64,000 nt of DNA from contig JBLIDT010000002.1 in the NCBI GenBank assembly GCA_047632755.1, positions 171,796 through 235,795 on the forward strand, read 5' to 3'. Source of the DNA: JAKVAV01 sp047632755 (GTDB taxonomy: Bacteria; Bacteroidota; Bacteroidia; Flavobacteriales_D; Cryomorphaceae). This document shows, piece by piece, positions 25,829 to 34,967 of the stretch. Both the position numbers and the translations under genes were made by a program. A model generated the notes under the pieces. It ran no database searches. It was not told where the DNA came from and saw nothing but the letters and a program-made list of their open reading frames with translations. Numbering within the stretch: position 1 is the stretch's first letter; every line of letters starts with the position of its first letter.

Positions 25829-27049
25829 CTAGAGGGTTTTGACGAATTCTGTGAGCAAGGTAAAAACTTCCTCGTAGTTGCTCCAATCCACCACCGTGGG
25901 AAGATCGTATATATCGTGGTAAGCCGTAATATTTCCTTCAGTATAAATAAAGACGGCGGGAACTCCCTTTTCGGAAAACCAGTAGTGATCGCTGTTGGCG
26001 GCTTTTCCGCGGAGTTTTATTTTGGGCACCAAATTTTGGTCTGTGTTAATGGCGGCCATTTTGGCCATGCGGCCTTGGTGCAAACGACCGTTTACAATGG
26101 TAATTCCTTTTTCAGCAGAACCCATCAAGTCGAGATTGATCAAAAACTTGACTTCCTCCAAATCAAATGTGGGATACTCCACGAAATAACGCGAGCCGAT
26201 CAGTCCCGCTTCTTCGCCTGAAAAGAAAATAAAGTAGGTGTCATACTCAGGCTGATTTTGAGAATAATGACTCGCTAAGTCCAGCAATGTCGCTATTCCC
26301 GTGGCATTGTCGCTCGCCCCAGCAAAGAGGGCATTCCCCATCTTTCCCAGATGGTCGTAATGTGCTGTGAAAACCAAAAGGCTATCCGATCTTTTTCCTT
26401 CGATTTTCGCAATGATATTTTCGGCCGTGAACTCAATTTGAGTGGGCTGAGTCTTTAAGCTCAACTTCTCTGCATCTGCAGGAAAAGACGAAGTGAGCAC
26501 TTCAAAAATCGGGCTGGTAAGTGTTTGTTGACCGACCGACCAAGTCAATTTATGCTTTAGCAGAATTACTGGGCCTCTGCTCAATGCAGCTTTAACAAAA
26601 TCATGCTGAATCGACACCTCATCTGGTGTATCAATTCCCTTGGTGTCGATAACGGGAATGCTCCCTTTGGGCAAAACAGGAACTGCAGTTGAAAGAAGAG
26701 TGGCCGAATCCAAGCGCATGATTTTCCATTTGCCCTTGTGTGAATTTGATCGCGGATCAATGATAAAATCAACTCCCTCTTTCAGCTTTTGCTTCCCAAT
26801 TTTCAATGTCGATAGTTTGGGGAAAGTGTTCACAGCATAACCATAGGATTGAATCGCAGGCTCTAGCCCCATCTTCTTCAGACGATTTTGCAAAAAATCA
26901 GAAGCTTTGCCCAAGCCGTCTTCTACGTAACCTCTTCCTGCAAACTCGGGCGATGTTAGCTTCTCCAAATCAGCCTTTACCTGATTGAGGTTCTGCCCAT
27001 TTAATTGGATGACAAGAATGAATGAGATTAACGCGAAAAGCTTTTTCAT
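25829..27049 (-). CDS. Secreted M28 family zinc metallopeptidase
   Basis: A 406-residue peptidase with a Sec signal (MKKLFALISFILVIQLNGQ). Metal-binding residues of M28 are visible: FTAHYDHLG (His, Asp), GASDNATG, FSGEEAGLIGS (catalytic Glu pair), INLDLMG and NSDHYWF. It lacks a C-terminal T9SS tail and is probably periplasmic. The role is aminopeptidase-like peptide breakdown, by family. Its start overlaps the upstream hypothetical's stop by ATGA; its stop sits 2 bases before the rsmI TTG start. Confidence 0.9.
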   Translation of the reverse strand: MKKLFALISFILVIQLNGQNLNQVKADLEKLTSPEFAGRGYVEDGLGKASDFLQNRLKKMGLEPAIQSYGYAVNTFPKLSTLKIGKQKLKEGVDFIIDPRSNSHKGKWKIMRLDSATLLSTAVPVLPKGSIPVIDTKGIDTPDEVSIQHDFVKAALSRGPVILLKHKLTWSVGQQTLTSPIFEVLTSSFPADAEKLSLKTQPTQIEFTAENIIAKIEGKRSDSLLVFTAHYDHLGKMGNALFAGASDNATGIATLLDLASHYSQNQPEYDTYFIFFSGEEAGLIGSRYFVEYPTFDLEEVKFLINLDLMGSAEKGITIVNGRLHQGRMAKMAAINTDQNLVPKIKLRGKAANSDHYWFSEKGVPAVFIYTEGNITAYHDIYDLPTVVDWSNYEEVFTLLTEFVKTL

Positions 27050-27786
27050 AGAAACCTGCGTTGAGCCAAATCGATCAACTCCTTTACCACGGGATCTTTG
27101 GGGTTCCAGGCGTACTGCTCACTCAGCGTATTCTGAATGTACTCGTCGGCTTCTATATAAGATCCAAAAGAGTTCAGCTTCTTCACCGAATTTTCGAATG
27201 CCCGGTGATCTTCATTAAAAAGCTGACTGATAAAACGAAATTTCTGATTGATGCCGATCGAACCCACTAAATCTTCGATGGGTTTTTGCTGAAGTCTTTG
27301 CGCCAATGATTTCTCATCGCTTTGCTCATGAAACTTGTCGTTCAAGCTTTGCTCCATTTGCTTGATCTCTTCGATGGAGTCGATTAGCGAGATTTGGTTT
27401 GGAGTGACATCTGCACTTCCTATCGCAATCGCGGGGCCCGAGATTTCCTCTATTAAATCTGTGTGTAGAGCAGACTCGTCATCGAAAATAGCCTCATCAA
27501 TCACTTCTTTTTCAGAAGCCACGGGAGGTGTTTGAGACTCTTCTACTGCCTCTGGAATCGGCTGTGCTTCTGGCTCTGCTACTACTTCTACTTGTCTCTC
27601 TTCGCGTATCAAATCCTCGTAGGACTTGTGCCGAATCACTACCAAGCGTTCGTAGAGATCTCGGCTGAGATCAGCCATCTCTATGACTTCTTCTGGCGCC
27701 AGTCGGCCGGCTTCCAATTTGGTCCCCAACTCGTCGAGTTGCTTAATGATATCCTGAATAGTCATGAAACGCTTATTCTTGTTCAT
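27046..27786 (-). CDS. Conserved hypothetical protein, 246 aa, acidic
   Basis: A soluble protein with three parts: a helical start (MTIQDIIKQLDELGTKLEAGRLAPEEVIEM, about 8-60), a low-complexity acidic middle (about 65-140, Glu/Asp/Pro rich), and a conserved C-terminal block (KPIEDLVGSIGINQKFRFIS through the RRFL end). The C-terminal block appears in many Bacteroidota proteins beside M28/rsmI genes. I do not recognise a function. It is the first gene of the minus operon 27786-24130. Either ATG at 27786 or 27765 could start it. Confidence 0.7.
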   Translation of the reverse strand: MNKNKRFMTIQDIIKQLDELGTKLEAGRLAPEEVIEMADLSRDLYERLVVIRHKSYEDLIREERQVEVVAEPEAQPIPEAVEESQTPPVASEKEVIDEAIFDDESALHTDLIEEISGPAIAIGSADVTPNQISLIDSIEEIKQMEQSLNDKFHEQSDEKSLAQRLQQKPIEDLVGSIGINQKFRFISQLFNEDHRAFENSVKKLNSFGSYIEADEYIQNTLSEQYAWNPKDPVVKELIDLAQRRFL

Positions 27787-27839
27787 AATTTAACGGTGAG
27801 TCAATCGCCCTCGTGTCTTCCATGGCTATTGATTAATGC

Positions 27840-27847
27840 TAAATTTG
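27840..27847 (+). promoter_or_regulatory. Candidate -7 promoter element for thymidine kinase
   Basis: TAAATTTG is an exact TAnnTTTG match 51 bases before the chosen ATG at 27899. It would make a leader of about 45 bases for the tdk-murF/alr operon. Confidence 0.45.
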
Positions 27848-27898
27848 CTGAACGACAAAACTAAGGCATATTGCCTGAATGGTTGTGTTTACGATTAT

Positions 27899-28504
27899 AT
27901 GTTTTTAGAAGATACCGTCAGATCAAAAAAACCCGGAGGAGGCTGGATTGAAGCCATCTGCGGCTCAATGTTTTCTGGTAAAACAGAAGAATTGCTCCGT
28001 AGACTAAACCGAGCCAAAATTGCCAACCAGAGGATTGAGATTTTCAAGCCGCGCATCGACACGCGTTACGACGACAACGAAGTGGTGAGCCACAACCGAA
28101 ATTCCATTCGCAGCACACCAGTAGATTCTTCTGAAAACATCTTACTGCTCGCGTCTGACGTGGATGTAATTGGAATTGACGAAGCTCAATTTTTCGATAC
28201 CAATCTGCACAATGTGTGCAACGAATTAGCCAATCAAGGCATTCGCGTGATCGTAGCAGGATTGGACATGGACTTTCAAGGCAATCCGTTTGGGCCCATG
28301 CCCAATGTTTTGGCTGTAGCCGAATACGTGACCAAAGTACATGCCATCTGCGTGAAGACAGGAAAGCTAGCGAGTTACTCCCACAGAATAAGCGGAGGCA
28401 TCGACACCATAGAACTGGGAGAGCTCGATCGCTACGAGCCATTGTGCCGTGAAGCTTATTTGAGAGCTAAAATTCAAGAAGAAACTTCTGCCAAAAAAAT
28501 ATGA
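27899..28504 (+). CDS. tdk: Thymidine kinase, type II
   Basis: A 201-residue thymidine kinase of the retro/tetrameric type. The P-loop GSMFSGKTEELLRR, catalytic Glu in IGIDEAQFF, and lid region AVAEYVTKVHAICVKTG are intact; SYSHRISGG completes the C terminus. Most type II kinases bind zinc through four cysteines; this one retains only one cysteine in that area (CVKTG), as in many Bacteroidota. I start at the ATG at 27899, giving the usual length; the upstream in-frame start adds 21 non-conserved residues. It overlaps the murF-alr start by ATGA. Confidence 0.92.
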   Translation: MFLEDTVRSKKPGGGWIEAICGSMFSGKTEELLRRLNRAKIANQRIEIFKPRIDTRYDDNEVVSHNRNSIRSTPVDSSENILLLASDVDVIGIDEAQFFDTNLHNVCNELANQGIRVIVAGLDMDFQGNPFGPMPNVLAVAEYVTKVHAICVKTGKLASYSHRISGGIDTIELGELDRYEPLCREAYLRAKIQEETSAKKI

Positions 28505-30975
28505 GCAGGACCTCTTACAAACTCTCTGAAATAATTCAAATCATTGGAGCAGAAACCTCCATACATAGTGACGAATACATTCACGACCTACTAACCGACA
28601 GCCGCACCTATTCAGGAGGGAAGGGCTTTGTGTTCTTTGCCATAAATACGGAGAGAAACAACGGTCACAAATACATCGGAGAACTGTACAGAAAAGGTGT
28701 GCGGATTTTCGTGGTTTCCAACCCGATCGAAGAAAAGGAGTTTCCCGACGCGAATTTTCTCCGCGTTGAAAATACGCTTTCTGCACTGCAGACTCTAGCT
28801 TCTGCTCACCGCCAAAAGTTTAATTATCCCGTTCTGGGAATTACGGGTAGCAATGGGAAAACCATTATCAAAGAATGGCTTTTTCAAATACTGCAGCCCG
28901 ACATATCCGTCGTGCGAAGTCCACGGAGCTACAACTCACAAATCGGTGTTCCGCTTTCTCTTTGGCAAATGCGGGGCAACCACGATCTAGCGATCATCGA
29001 ATGCGGCATTTCCCAAAAAGGGGAAATGACAAAGCTGGAACGAATCGTAAAGCCAACCATTGGTATCTTTATAAATATTGGTCCTGCTCACCAAGAGAAT
29101 TTTCAGGATTACAGAGAAAAAGCATTGGAAAAAATGCAGCTCTTTCTGCATACTGAAGTGCTAATTTCTTGCGGGGATCACGAGATCGTGCAAGACGTTA
29201 TCTCAAAAGAATACCGAGGAAAAACTTTAACATGGGGACAAAGCGAGGATTGTGATTTAGTGATTAAAGCCATTGACATAAACGCCGAAAAATCCACCAT
29301 TCACAGCAGCTATCAAGGCGAAATATTGAAGGTCACTCTTCCATTTTCAGATAATGCGTCCATTGAGAATGTCTGTCATTGTTGGCTGTTTCTGCTCCAC
29401 CAAGGACTCGATCAAAATGAGATCATCGCCCGAATTTCTGCATTGCGTCCGATAGCAATGAGGCTCGAAAAACGAGCGGGAATTAACAATTGTACCATCA
29501 TCAACGATTCCTATAATTCTGATTTTGCCTCACTAGATATTGCTCTCAACTTTTTGAACATGCAATCTCAGGGCCAAGAGAAAGTCGTTATTCTTAGTGA
29601 TATCTTACAAACGGGTGAGGAATCTGAAATTCTTTACGGACGTGTTGCTGAAAATATGCGGCGGAAGAAAATCAAATTCTTTTTTGGCATCGGCAATGAG
29701 ATTAGCAACCAAAAGCATTTGTTTGAGGAATTTGACGGCCACTTTTTTAAGGACACGGACGAATTTCTCCATGCCTTCAATCCGAATGAATTTATAGAAC
29801 TAAGCATCTTACTCAAAGGTGCTCGTACTTTTCGATTTGAGCGAATCGTGCATCGGTTGGAAGCCAAGACGCACGAAACCGTGATGGAAATCAACCTGAA
29901 CAAGATGAACCACAATCTGGAGTACATCAGGTCTTTGCTCAAACCTTCTGTTCAGATTATGGCCATGGTGAAGGCTTTTGCTTACGGGAGCGGAAGCTCA
30001 GAAGTAGCCGCCGCATTGGAGTACTCTGGCGTAGATTACTTGGCAGTGGCCTATGCAGATGAAGGAATCGCATTGCGCGAATCGGGTATCAAAACTCCCA
30101 TAATGGTGCTGAATCCTGTCTCTTCTGCATACGACTCTATGATAAGGTATGAGCTGGAACCTCAGATCTACAGCTTTCTTACGCTGGAAAAATTTAAGAT
30201 GGCATTGTCCGCCCATTCGGATCAAATGCCCTACCGTATTCACCTCAAAGTGAATACAGGGATGAATAGGTTGGGATTTGATTTGACAGAAATTGATCGT
30301 TTGTCCGATGAGCTTCTCTCACTAAAAAATCAAGTGACGGTGTATTCAGCTTTTTCACATTTGGCTGGCAGCGATGACGAAAAGTTTGATGAATTGACCA
30401 AAAGTCAAATTAGTCGGTTCAACGATGCGTGCCAAAAATTGGAACAAAAGGGGATTACGGGGTTCATTCGACATATTCTAAACTCGAACGGGATACTGCG
30501 TCACGAGGAGGCTCAAATGGACATGGTACGACTTGGCTTGGGTCTATACGGCCTTTCGTCAAACGTAAAATTTAGAAAAAGACTGCAGCCAATCGGTCGT
30601 TTAAAAACAGTTTTGTCTCAAATAAGAACTGCTCCAAAGGGTGAAGGTATTGGATACTCACCCAAGCAAGTGCTGGACGCTGACAAACGAATAGGAATAA
30701 TAGCCATGGGTTATGCCGATGGTCTTCCGAGGGCTCTCGGCAACGGAAATGGTCAGGTTAATATCCATGGTAAGACGGCCCCGTTCATCGGCAATATTTG
30801 TATGGACATGGCTATGATCGATCTTTCTGATATCGAATGTGACGAGGGCGACGAGGTAGAGATTTTTGGCGAAAATAATTCGATTTACGATCTGGCTGAC
30901 AATCTGAATACCATCCCGTACGAAGTTCTCACCAACATTTCTCAAAGGGTTAAAAGAGTCTTCTTCAAGGAATAG
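28501..30975 (+). CDS. murF-alr: Bifunctional UDP-MurNAc-tripeptide:D-Ala-D-Ala ligase / alanine racemase
   Basis: An 824-residue fusion. Residues 1 to about 455 are MurF: nucleotide site GITGSNGKT (112-121), then INDSYNSDFASLDIALNF and the Mur C-terminal domain. MurF adds D-Ala-D-Ala to the cell-wall precursor. Residues about 460-824 are alanine racemase: PLP lysine in AMVKAFAYGSG (Lys491), the later GIGYSPK with the catalytic Tyr, and MGYADGLPR. Joining the two lets the racemase supply D-Ala next to the ligase. This fusion is characteristic of Bacteroidota. Translation is probably coupled to tdk (ATGA overlap). Confidence 0.95.
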   Translation: MSRTSYKLSEIIQIIGAETSIHSDEYIHDLLTDSRTYSGGKGFVFFAINTERNNGHKYIGELYRKGVRIFVVSNPIEEKEFPDANFLRVENTLSALQTLASAHRQKFNYPVLGITGSNGKTIIKEWLFQILQPDISVVRSPRSYNSQIGVPLSLWQMRGNHDLAIIECGISQKGEMTKLERIVKPTIGIFINIGPAHQENFQDYREKALEKMQLFLHTEVLISCGDHEIVQDVISKEYRGKTLTWGQSEDCDLVIKAIDINAEKSTIHSSYQGEILKVTLPFSDNASIENVCHCWLFLLHQGLDQNEIIARISALRPIAMRLEKRAGINNCTIINDSYNSDFASLDIALNFLNMQSQGQEKVVILSDILQTGEESEILYGRVAENMRRKKIKFFFGIGNEISNQKHLFEEFDGHFFKDTDEFLHAFNPNEFIELSILLKGARTFRFERIVHRLEAKTHETVMEINLNKMNHNLEYIRSLLKPSVQIMAMVKAFAYGSGSSEVAAALEYSGVDYLAVAYADEGIALRESGIKTPIMVLNPVSSAYDSMIRYELEPQIYSFLTLEKFKMALSAHSDQMPYRIHLKVNTGMNRLGFDLTEIDRLSDELLSLKNQVTVYSAFSHLAGSDDEKFDELTKSQISRFNDACQKLEQKGITGFIRHILNSNGILRHEEAQMDMVRLGLGLYGLSSNVKFRKRLQPIGRLKTVLSQIRTAPKGEGIGYSPKQVLDADKRIGIIAMGYADGLPRALGNGNGQVNIHGKTAPFIGNICMDMAMIDLSDIECDEGDEVEIFGENNSIYDLADNLNTIPYEVLTNISQRVKRVFFKE

Positions 30976-31069
30976 AATTCCAAGGTTCTGAACAAGATCG
31001 AGGGTTTTAGAGTTGTTAAAATACGTTCTTACAGCGCGAGACTTTTCTTGAACAATCCCACAACCACAC

Positions 31070-33736
31070 ATGAAAATTAAAGCTTTACTCTTTACGGCCA
31101 GCATAGTGGCCTTATTATCAGTAAACACGAAAGGGCAAATGGCCCGTGTAGAAGGAGAGATCCTGATCCAACTAGAAAAAGGAGTGACTCCTGACCAATT
31201 GGCCGCCGAATATGGAAACCTTCAGTCAGGCAAGCTTCTATCTGGGCCCATGAATATTTATCGCTTTCAATTTGATGAAAGCTCCAATGCAGATGCACTG
31301 CTTGCGGCTATTCGTTCCAATCCAAAAGTGAGTCTGGCTCAATTCAACCACTTAGTAGAAAGGAGATGTGATGAAATCAATGACCCTAGCTATTCGGCTC
31401 AGTGGCACCACAACAATACGGGGCAAAATGGAGGAACGATAGGTGCTGATATAGATTCTGATTTGGCTTGGGGCCTTACAACAGGTGGAACAACGGCCAT
31501 CGGGGATGAAATAGTAGTTTGTGTAATAGAAGGTGGAAACTTAAATCACATCGACCTTCAAGCCAATGCTTGGACTAACCTTCAAGAAATTCCGAATAAT
31601 GGGATTGATGATGATTTGAACGGTTACGTTGATGATTATTTAGGATGGGATGTGAACAGCAATTCCGACGGAGGTTCCGTTCTTCAGGGAGGTCATGGGA
31701 CAAACGTAATGGGAATGATCGGAGCTATTGGTGGAAATGAAATTGCAGTAATTGGAGCAAACTGGGACATTAAAATCATGTCTGTTTCAGGAGAAAATAT
31801 CTTTAATGAAGCATCGGTCATTGAAGCCTATTCATACCCTCTCGTAATGCGTCAACGTTACAATCAGACAAACGGAGACTCTGGAGCGTTCGTCGTAGCT
31901 ACAAATGCCTCATGGGGTATTGATGGTGGTGACCCAGATGATGTACCATTATGGAATGCCACATACGATAGCTTAGGTGCTTATGGAATTTTGAATTGCG
32001 GAGCTACTGCCAATAACAACGTAAACATTGACGCAGTAGGTGATATTCCTACAGCCTTGCCAAGTGAGTATATGGTGAGTGTTACGGCAACAAACAGCAG
32101 CGATGTTCGGACTTTCTCTGGCTTTGGAGCTACAACAATAGACCTCGGAGCACCTGGAGAAAATGTAGTTACTACAGCTGGGAATAATGGAATAACCTCT
32201 ACTTCGGGAACCTCATTTGCTTCACCCCTAACAGCAGGGGTGATTGCACTCCTATATTCTGCGCCTTGCGAAAGCTTTGCAGAATTCGTAAGAAACGACC
32301 CTCAAGGTGGAGCTGACTTGGTTCGTCAAGCCTTATTTGATGGAGTGGATATCATACCAAACTTGGCCGGAGAAACGGTAACAGGTGGAAGAATCAATGC
32401 GTTTAATAGCTTAATGGAAATCATGAATGCCTGCCTTGACGAAAACATTTGTTTTCCCCCTCTCGGTTTTACATCTGCATTGGCAAATGACACGGTTTAT
32501 ACCATCTCGTGGACTGATGTATCAGGGAATCCCGCAACTGTGCGCTTCAAACCTCAAGATAGTGAAGAGTGGTTTGTAGTTGAAGGTATAGAGGACACAT
32601 CTCTGATACTCGACACGCTTAGTATATGTACTACTTATGATTTTGAAATCGGCTCATCGTGCGAAGAAGGTGACGAAGTTTTGTACACCTCATGCCTTAC
32701 CATTTCTACATTGGGCTGTTGTGTCATTCCTGAAGCTCTTGAAACAGAAACATCTCTAGAAACAGAAGCTGACGTTTCATGGTCTACAGATTTTGGAGTT
32801 GCCTCTTACAACCTTTACTACCGAGTATTAGGTGATGATGAGTGGATTCTATACGGAAACTACCCCGAGGAGAATGAGACCATAGTAGACGGCCTAGAAT
32901 TATGCACAGAATATGAATTTCTTGTTTCACCAGCATGTGCCGAAGATCAAGAAGCAGGTATTATCAGTGAGACACGAACCAAGGGTTGCGGCGCTTGCTT
33001 AGACAATGACTATTGCCCAAACTTTGGAGAGAATACTTCAGACGAGTTTATCGACGAGGTGACAATTGGCCTTTACACTTTTGAAACTGGGAATAACGGA
33101 GGCTACCAATTATTTGAAGATTTTGACATCGTTTTGGGTCAGGGTGAAACGTATGACGCCTTGCTCACTCCTGGATTTACAGGTCAAACCTACTCTGAGT
33201 TTTTCAAAATATGGATTGATTTAGATCAAGACGGACAATTTTCGAATGATGAAGAATTACTAAGCTCTGATCAGGGATCAGATCAACCTGTTGAAGGTGA
33301 AATCACCATTCCTGAAGATGCTCTACTTGGAACTACCAGAATGAGAATCGCCATGAAATATGTTGGTGGATTCGGAATTCCCGACGATATTTCAACTTGT
33401 GAAATTTTTGTTTGGGGAGAAACGGAAGATTACTGCATGACCATTGCCGATGTCACTTCTGTAAATGAAAACAATGGGGTGGTTGCTTTCAGCGTTTATC
33501 CTAACCCTTCTGGGAATCAGTTTAACCTCGATTTCAACTTGACACAAGCCGTTGGCGGAGGAAATGTGGTATTCCGAATTTTCGATGTTTCTGGTAAGGA
33601 AGTGAAAGCACTAAAAGTAAATGAAGGATTGCAACAGATCAACGTTTCGGAACTTGAAAACGGGATGTACATCTACCGATTGCAAACGGTCGATGGAAAT
33701 GACCTTCGCTCGGGAAAATGGGTTAAAACCCTCTAG
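31070..33736 (+). CDS. Secreted S8 subtilisin-like protease with fibronectin/GEVED and T9SS domains
   Basis: An 888-residue exported protease. It starts with a signal peptide (MKIKALLFTASIVALLSVNT), then a short inhibitor-like propeptide to about residue 100. The catalytic domain spans about 110-430: His209 in GGHGTNV, Asn279 in ATNASWG and Ser382 in SGTSFASPLTAG. At the catalytic Asp position the sequence is VIEGGNLNH, with Glu154. Two fibronectin III-like modules (about 465-640), a GEVED-like domain (about 690-790) and a C-terminal T9SS sorting domain (VYPNPSGNQFNLDF to WVKTL) follow. It is probably displayed on or released from the cell surface. A terminator lies 137 bases downstream, inside the opposite gene. 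Confidence 0.88.
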   Translation: MKIKALLFTASIVALLSVNTKGQMARVEGEILIQLEKGVTPDQLAAEYGNLQSGKLLSGPMNIYRFQFDESSNADALLAAIRSNPKVSLAQFNHLVERRCDEINDPSYSAQWHHNNTGQNGGTIGADIDSDLAWGLTTGGTTAIGDEIVVCVIEGGNLNHIDLQANAWTNLQEIPNNGIDDDLNGYVDDYLGWDVNSNSDGGSVLQGGHGTNVMGMIGAIGGNEIAVIGANWDIKIMSVSGENIFNEASVIEAYSYPLVMRQRYNQTNGDSGAFVVATNASWGIDGGDPDDVPLWNATYDSLGAYGILNCGATANNNVNIDAVGDIPTALPSEYMVSVTATNSSDVRTFSGFGATTIDLGAPGENVVTTAGNNGITSTSGTSFASPLTAGVIALLYSAPCESFAEFVRNDPQGGADLVRQALFDGVDIIPNLAGETVTGGRINAFNSLMEIMNACLDENICFPPLGFTSALANDTVYTISWTDVSGNPATVRFKPQDSEEWFVVEGIEDTSLILDTLSICTTYDFEIGSSCEEGDEVLYTSCLTISTLGCCVIPEALETETSLETEADVSWSTDFGVASYNLYYRVLGDDEWILYGNYPEENETIVDGLELCTEYEFLVSPACAEDQEAGIISETRTKGCGACLDNDYCPNFGENTSDEFIDEVTIGLYTFETGNNGGYQLFEDFDIVLGQGETYDALLTPGFTGQTYSEFFKIWIDLDQDGQFSNDEELLSSDQGSDQPVEGEITIPEDALLGTTRMRIAMKYVGGFGIPDDISTCEIFVWGETEDYCMTIADVTSVNENNGVVAFSVYPNPSGNQFNLDFNLTQAVGGGNVVFRIFDVSGKEVKALKVNEGLQQINVSELENGMYIYRLQTVDGNDLRSGKWVKTL

Positions 33737-33833
33737 AGATTGTTTATCATTAATCGAGAGACTGAACTAGAAAATTCATTAGTAAGTCCTCAGACCAAGC
33801 TGAAGGCATGACAATGCACTTTCTGGACAGACT

Positions 33834-34949
33834 CTAACGAGCTTTGGCCTGTTTAGGCAAAGCATATATCAGCGCTTCAAGGTTCTCCTTGAAGCGTTTT
33901 TTTGTGTAGTACTCCCCTATATACTCTTGAGATTCTGCCCTAAAAGAAGCTAGAAAAGATCGATCGATAGCCTTCTCAAACAAAGCAGAGTTATCCATGT
34001 CGGAATAGATTATACCGTGCTTTCCGTTGCTTAGTAATTCGTCTGCAACAAGAGATTTGGGAGCAATGGGCAAAACGCCAGCCATTAGGGATCGCCTAGT
34101 AATTCCCGAAAAAGGTTCACTTTCAGGATCGATAAATAAAGCGTCTAAATGAGCGTACATATCCGCATCGTGGGGGTCAAATGGCGTTGCCTTAATCACA
34201 TCTTTGAATGCTTGCATTTCAGGTATCTCTGCAAAAAAATCTTCCACCTTTGATCCTTGAAGATTCAGGCAAACATTAATCCCCTTATTCAACTTGAGTA
34301 ACTGTAATAACTTTCGCCCCGTTCTCTGAATCAGAGCTTGGTCTTTAGGTACGCTCCATCCCACAACTAAGCTTTCTGGGTCACCGAATAAAATTGATTT
34401 TCTCAGGTTTCTCTCATCCTCATCAAATTGGAATGGTTTTCTGGGGATGGGAAGAGGCAATACATGAACTTTATCGAGAGCGAGATTAGTCGCTGCTTTC
34501 ACATTGTTGGCCGTTTGATTAATCGGTGTGATCCAAGCATCAATTTGGTTGAAACGAAACGTGTGTAGTAAATCGGATTTCATCTCGGACAAATGTCTCT
34601 CCTGTATAAAGACCAGCCTCAATCTTCCTTTCATTAGAAACTTGGCCGTAACCAAGAGGTTAGTCGAGCGGTGATCCCGAAAAATGACGATTGAAATGTC
34701 TTTGTCCTTTAAGAGCTGAGTGAACTTAAGAGAGGCATTAAAATCGTGACGACCTGCTATTCGACCTAGCTTAACATATTCTAAATGGGCTTGAGACGCA
34801 GCTGCCTTAGCCTTGCTTTTACTCATTCCGAAAAGTGTCACTTTATAATCTCCCTTATCAATAATCTTAGCCGCGGTAAGAATCTCTCGCTTAGACTCAT
34901 CTAATTTCTTACCGTAAATCAGAATTCCGATTTTCTCCTTAATAATCAC
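33834..34949 (-). CDS. Glycosyltransferase family 4-like protein
   Basis: A 371-residue GT-B glycosyltransferase by layout: N-terminal Rossmann part (GILIYGKKLDESKREILTAA), interdomain loop, and a C-terminal donor domain with the DALFIDPESEPFSGITRRSL segment that matches the EX7E-like region. The donor and acceptor sugars cannot be identified. It starts at GTG (no ATG fits) and follows the O-antigen-ligase-like gene by 18 bases on the same strand, suggesting surface glycan work. Its 3' coding end holds a plus-strand terminator hairpin (33873-33903). Confidence 0.75.
   Translation of the reverse strand: MIIKEKIGILIYGKKLDESKREILTAAKIIDKGDYKVTLFGMSKSKAKAAASQAHLEYVKLGRIAGRHDFNASLKFTQLLKDKDISIVIFRDHRSTNLLVTAKFLMKGRLRLVFIQERHLSEMKSDLLHTFRFNQIDAWITPINQTANNVKAATNLALDKVHVLPLPIPRKPFQFDEDERNLRKSILFGDPESLVVGWSVPKDQALIQRTGRKLLQLLKLNKGINVCLNLQGSKVEDFFAEIPEMQAFKDVIKATPFDPHDADMYAHLDALFIDPESEPFSGITRRSLMAGVLPIAPKSLVADELLSNGKHGIIYSDMDNSALFEKAIDRSFLASFRAESQEYIGEYYTKKRFKENLEALIYALPKQAKAR
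33873..33903 (+). terminator. Intrinsic terminator for the subtilase gene, inside the opposite coding sequence
   Basis: On the plus strand CGCTTCAAGG-TTCT-CCTTGAAGCG makes a perfect 10-bp stem with a 4-base loop, followed by seven T residues (33897-33903). It lies 40 bases inside the 3' coding end of the minus-strand glycosyltransferase, whose codons there read KKRFKENLEA. No other terminator is visible between the two genes. Confidence 0.8.
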
Positions 34950-34967
34950 AGCATAAAGTTATAGAAA

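Noticed and set aside
25827..25886. ATG start for rsmI at 25886.
   Set aside because: It overlaps the upstream peptidase and its product part is unlike RsmI N termini; the TTG at 25826 aligns with the conserved SKLYLVPTPVGN start.
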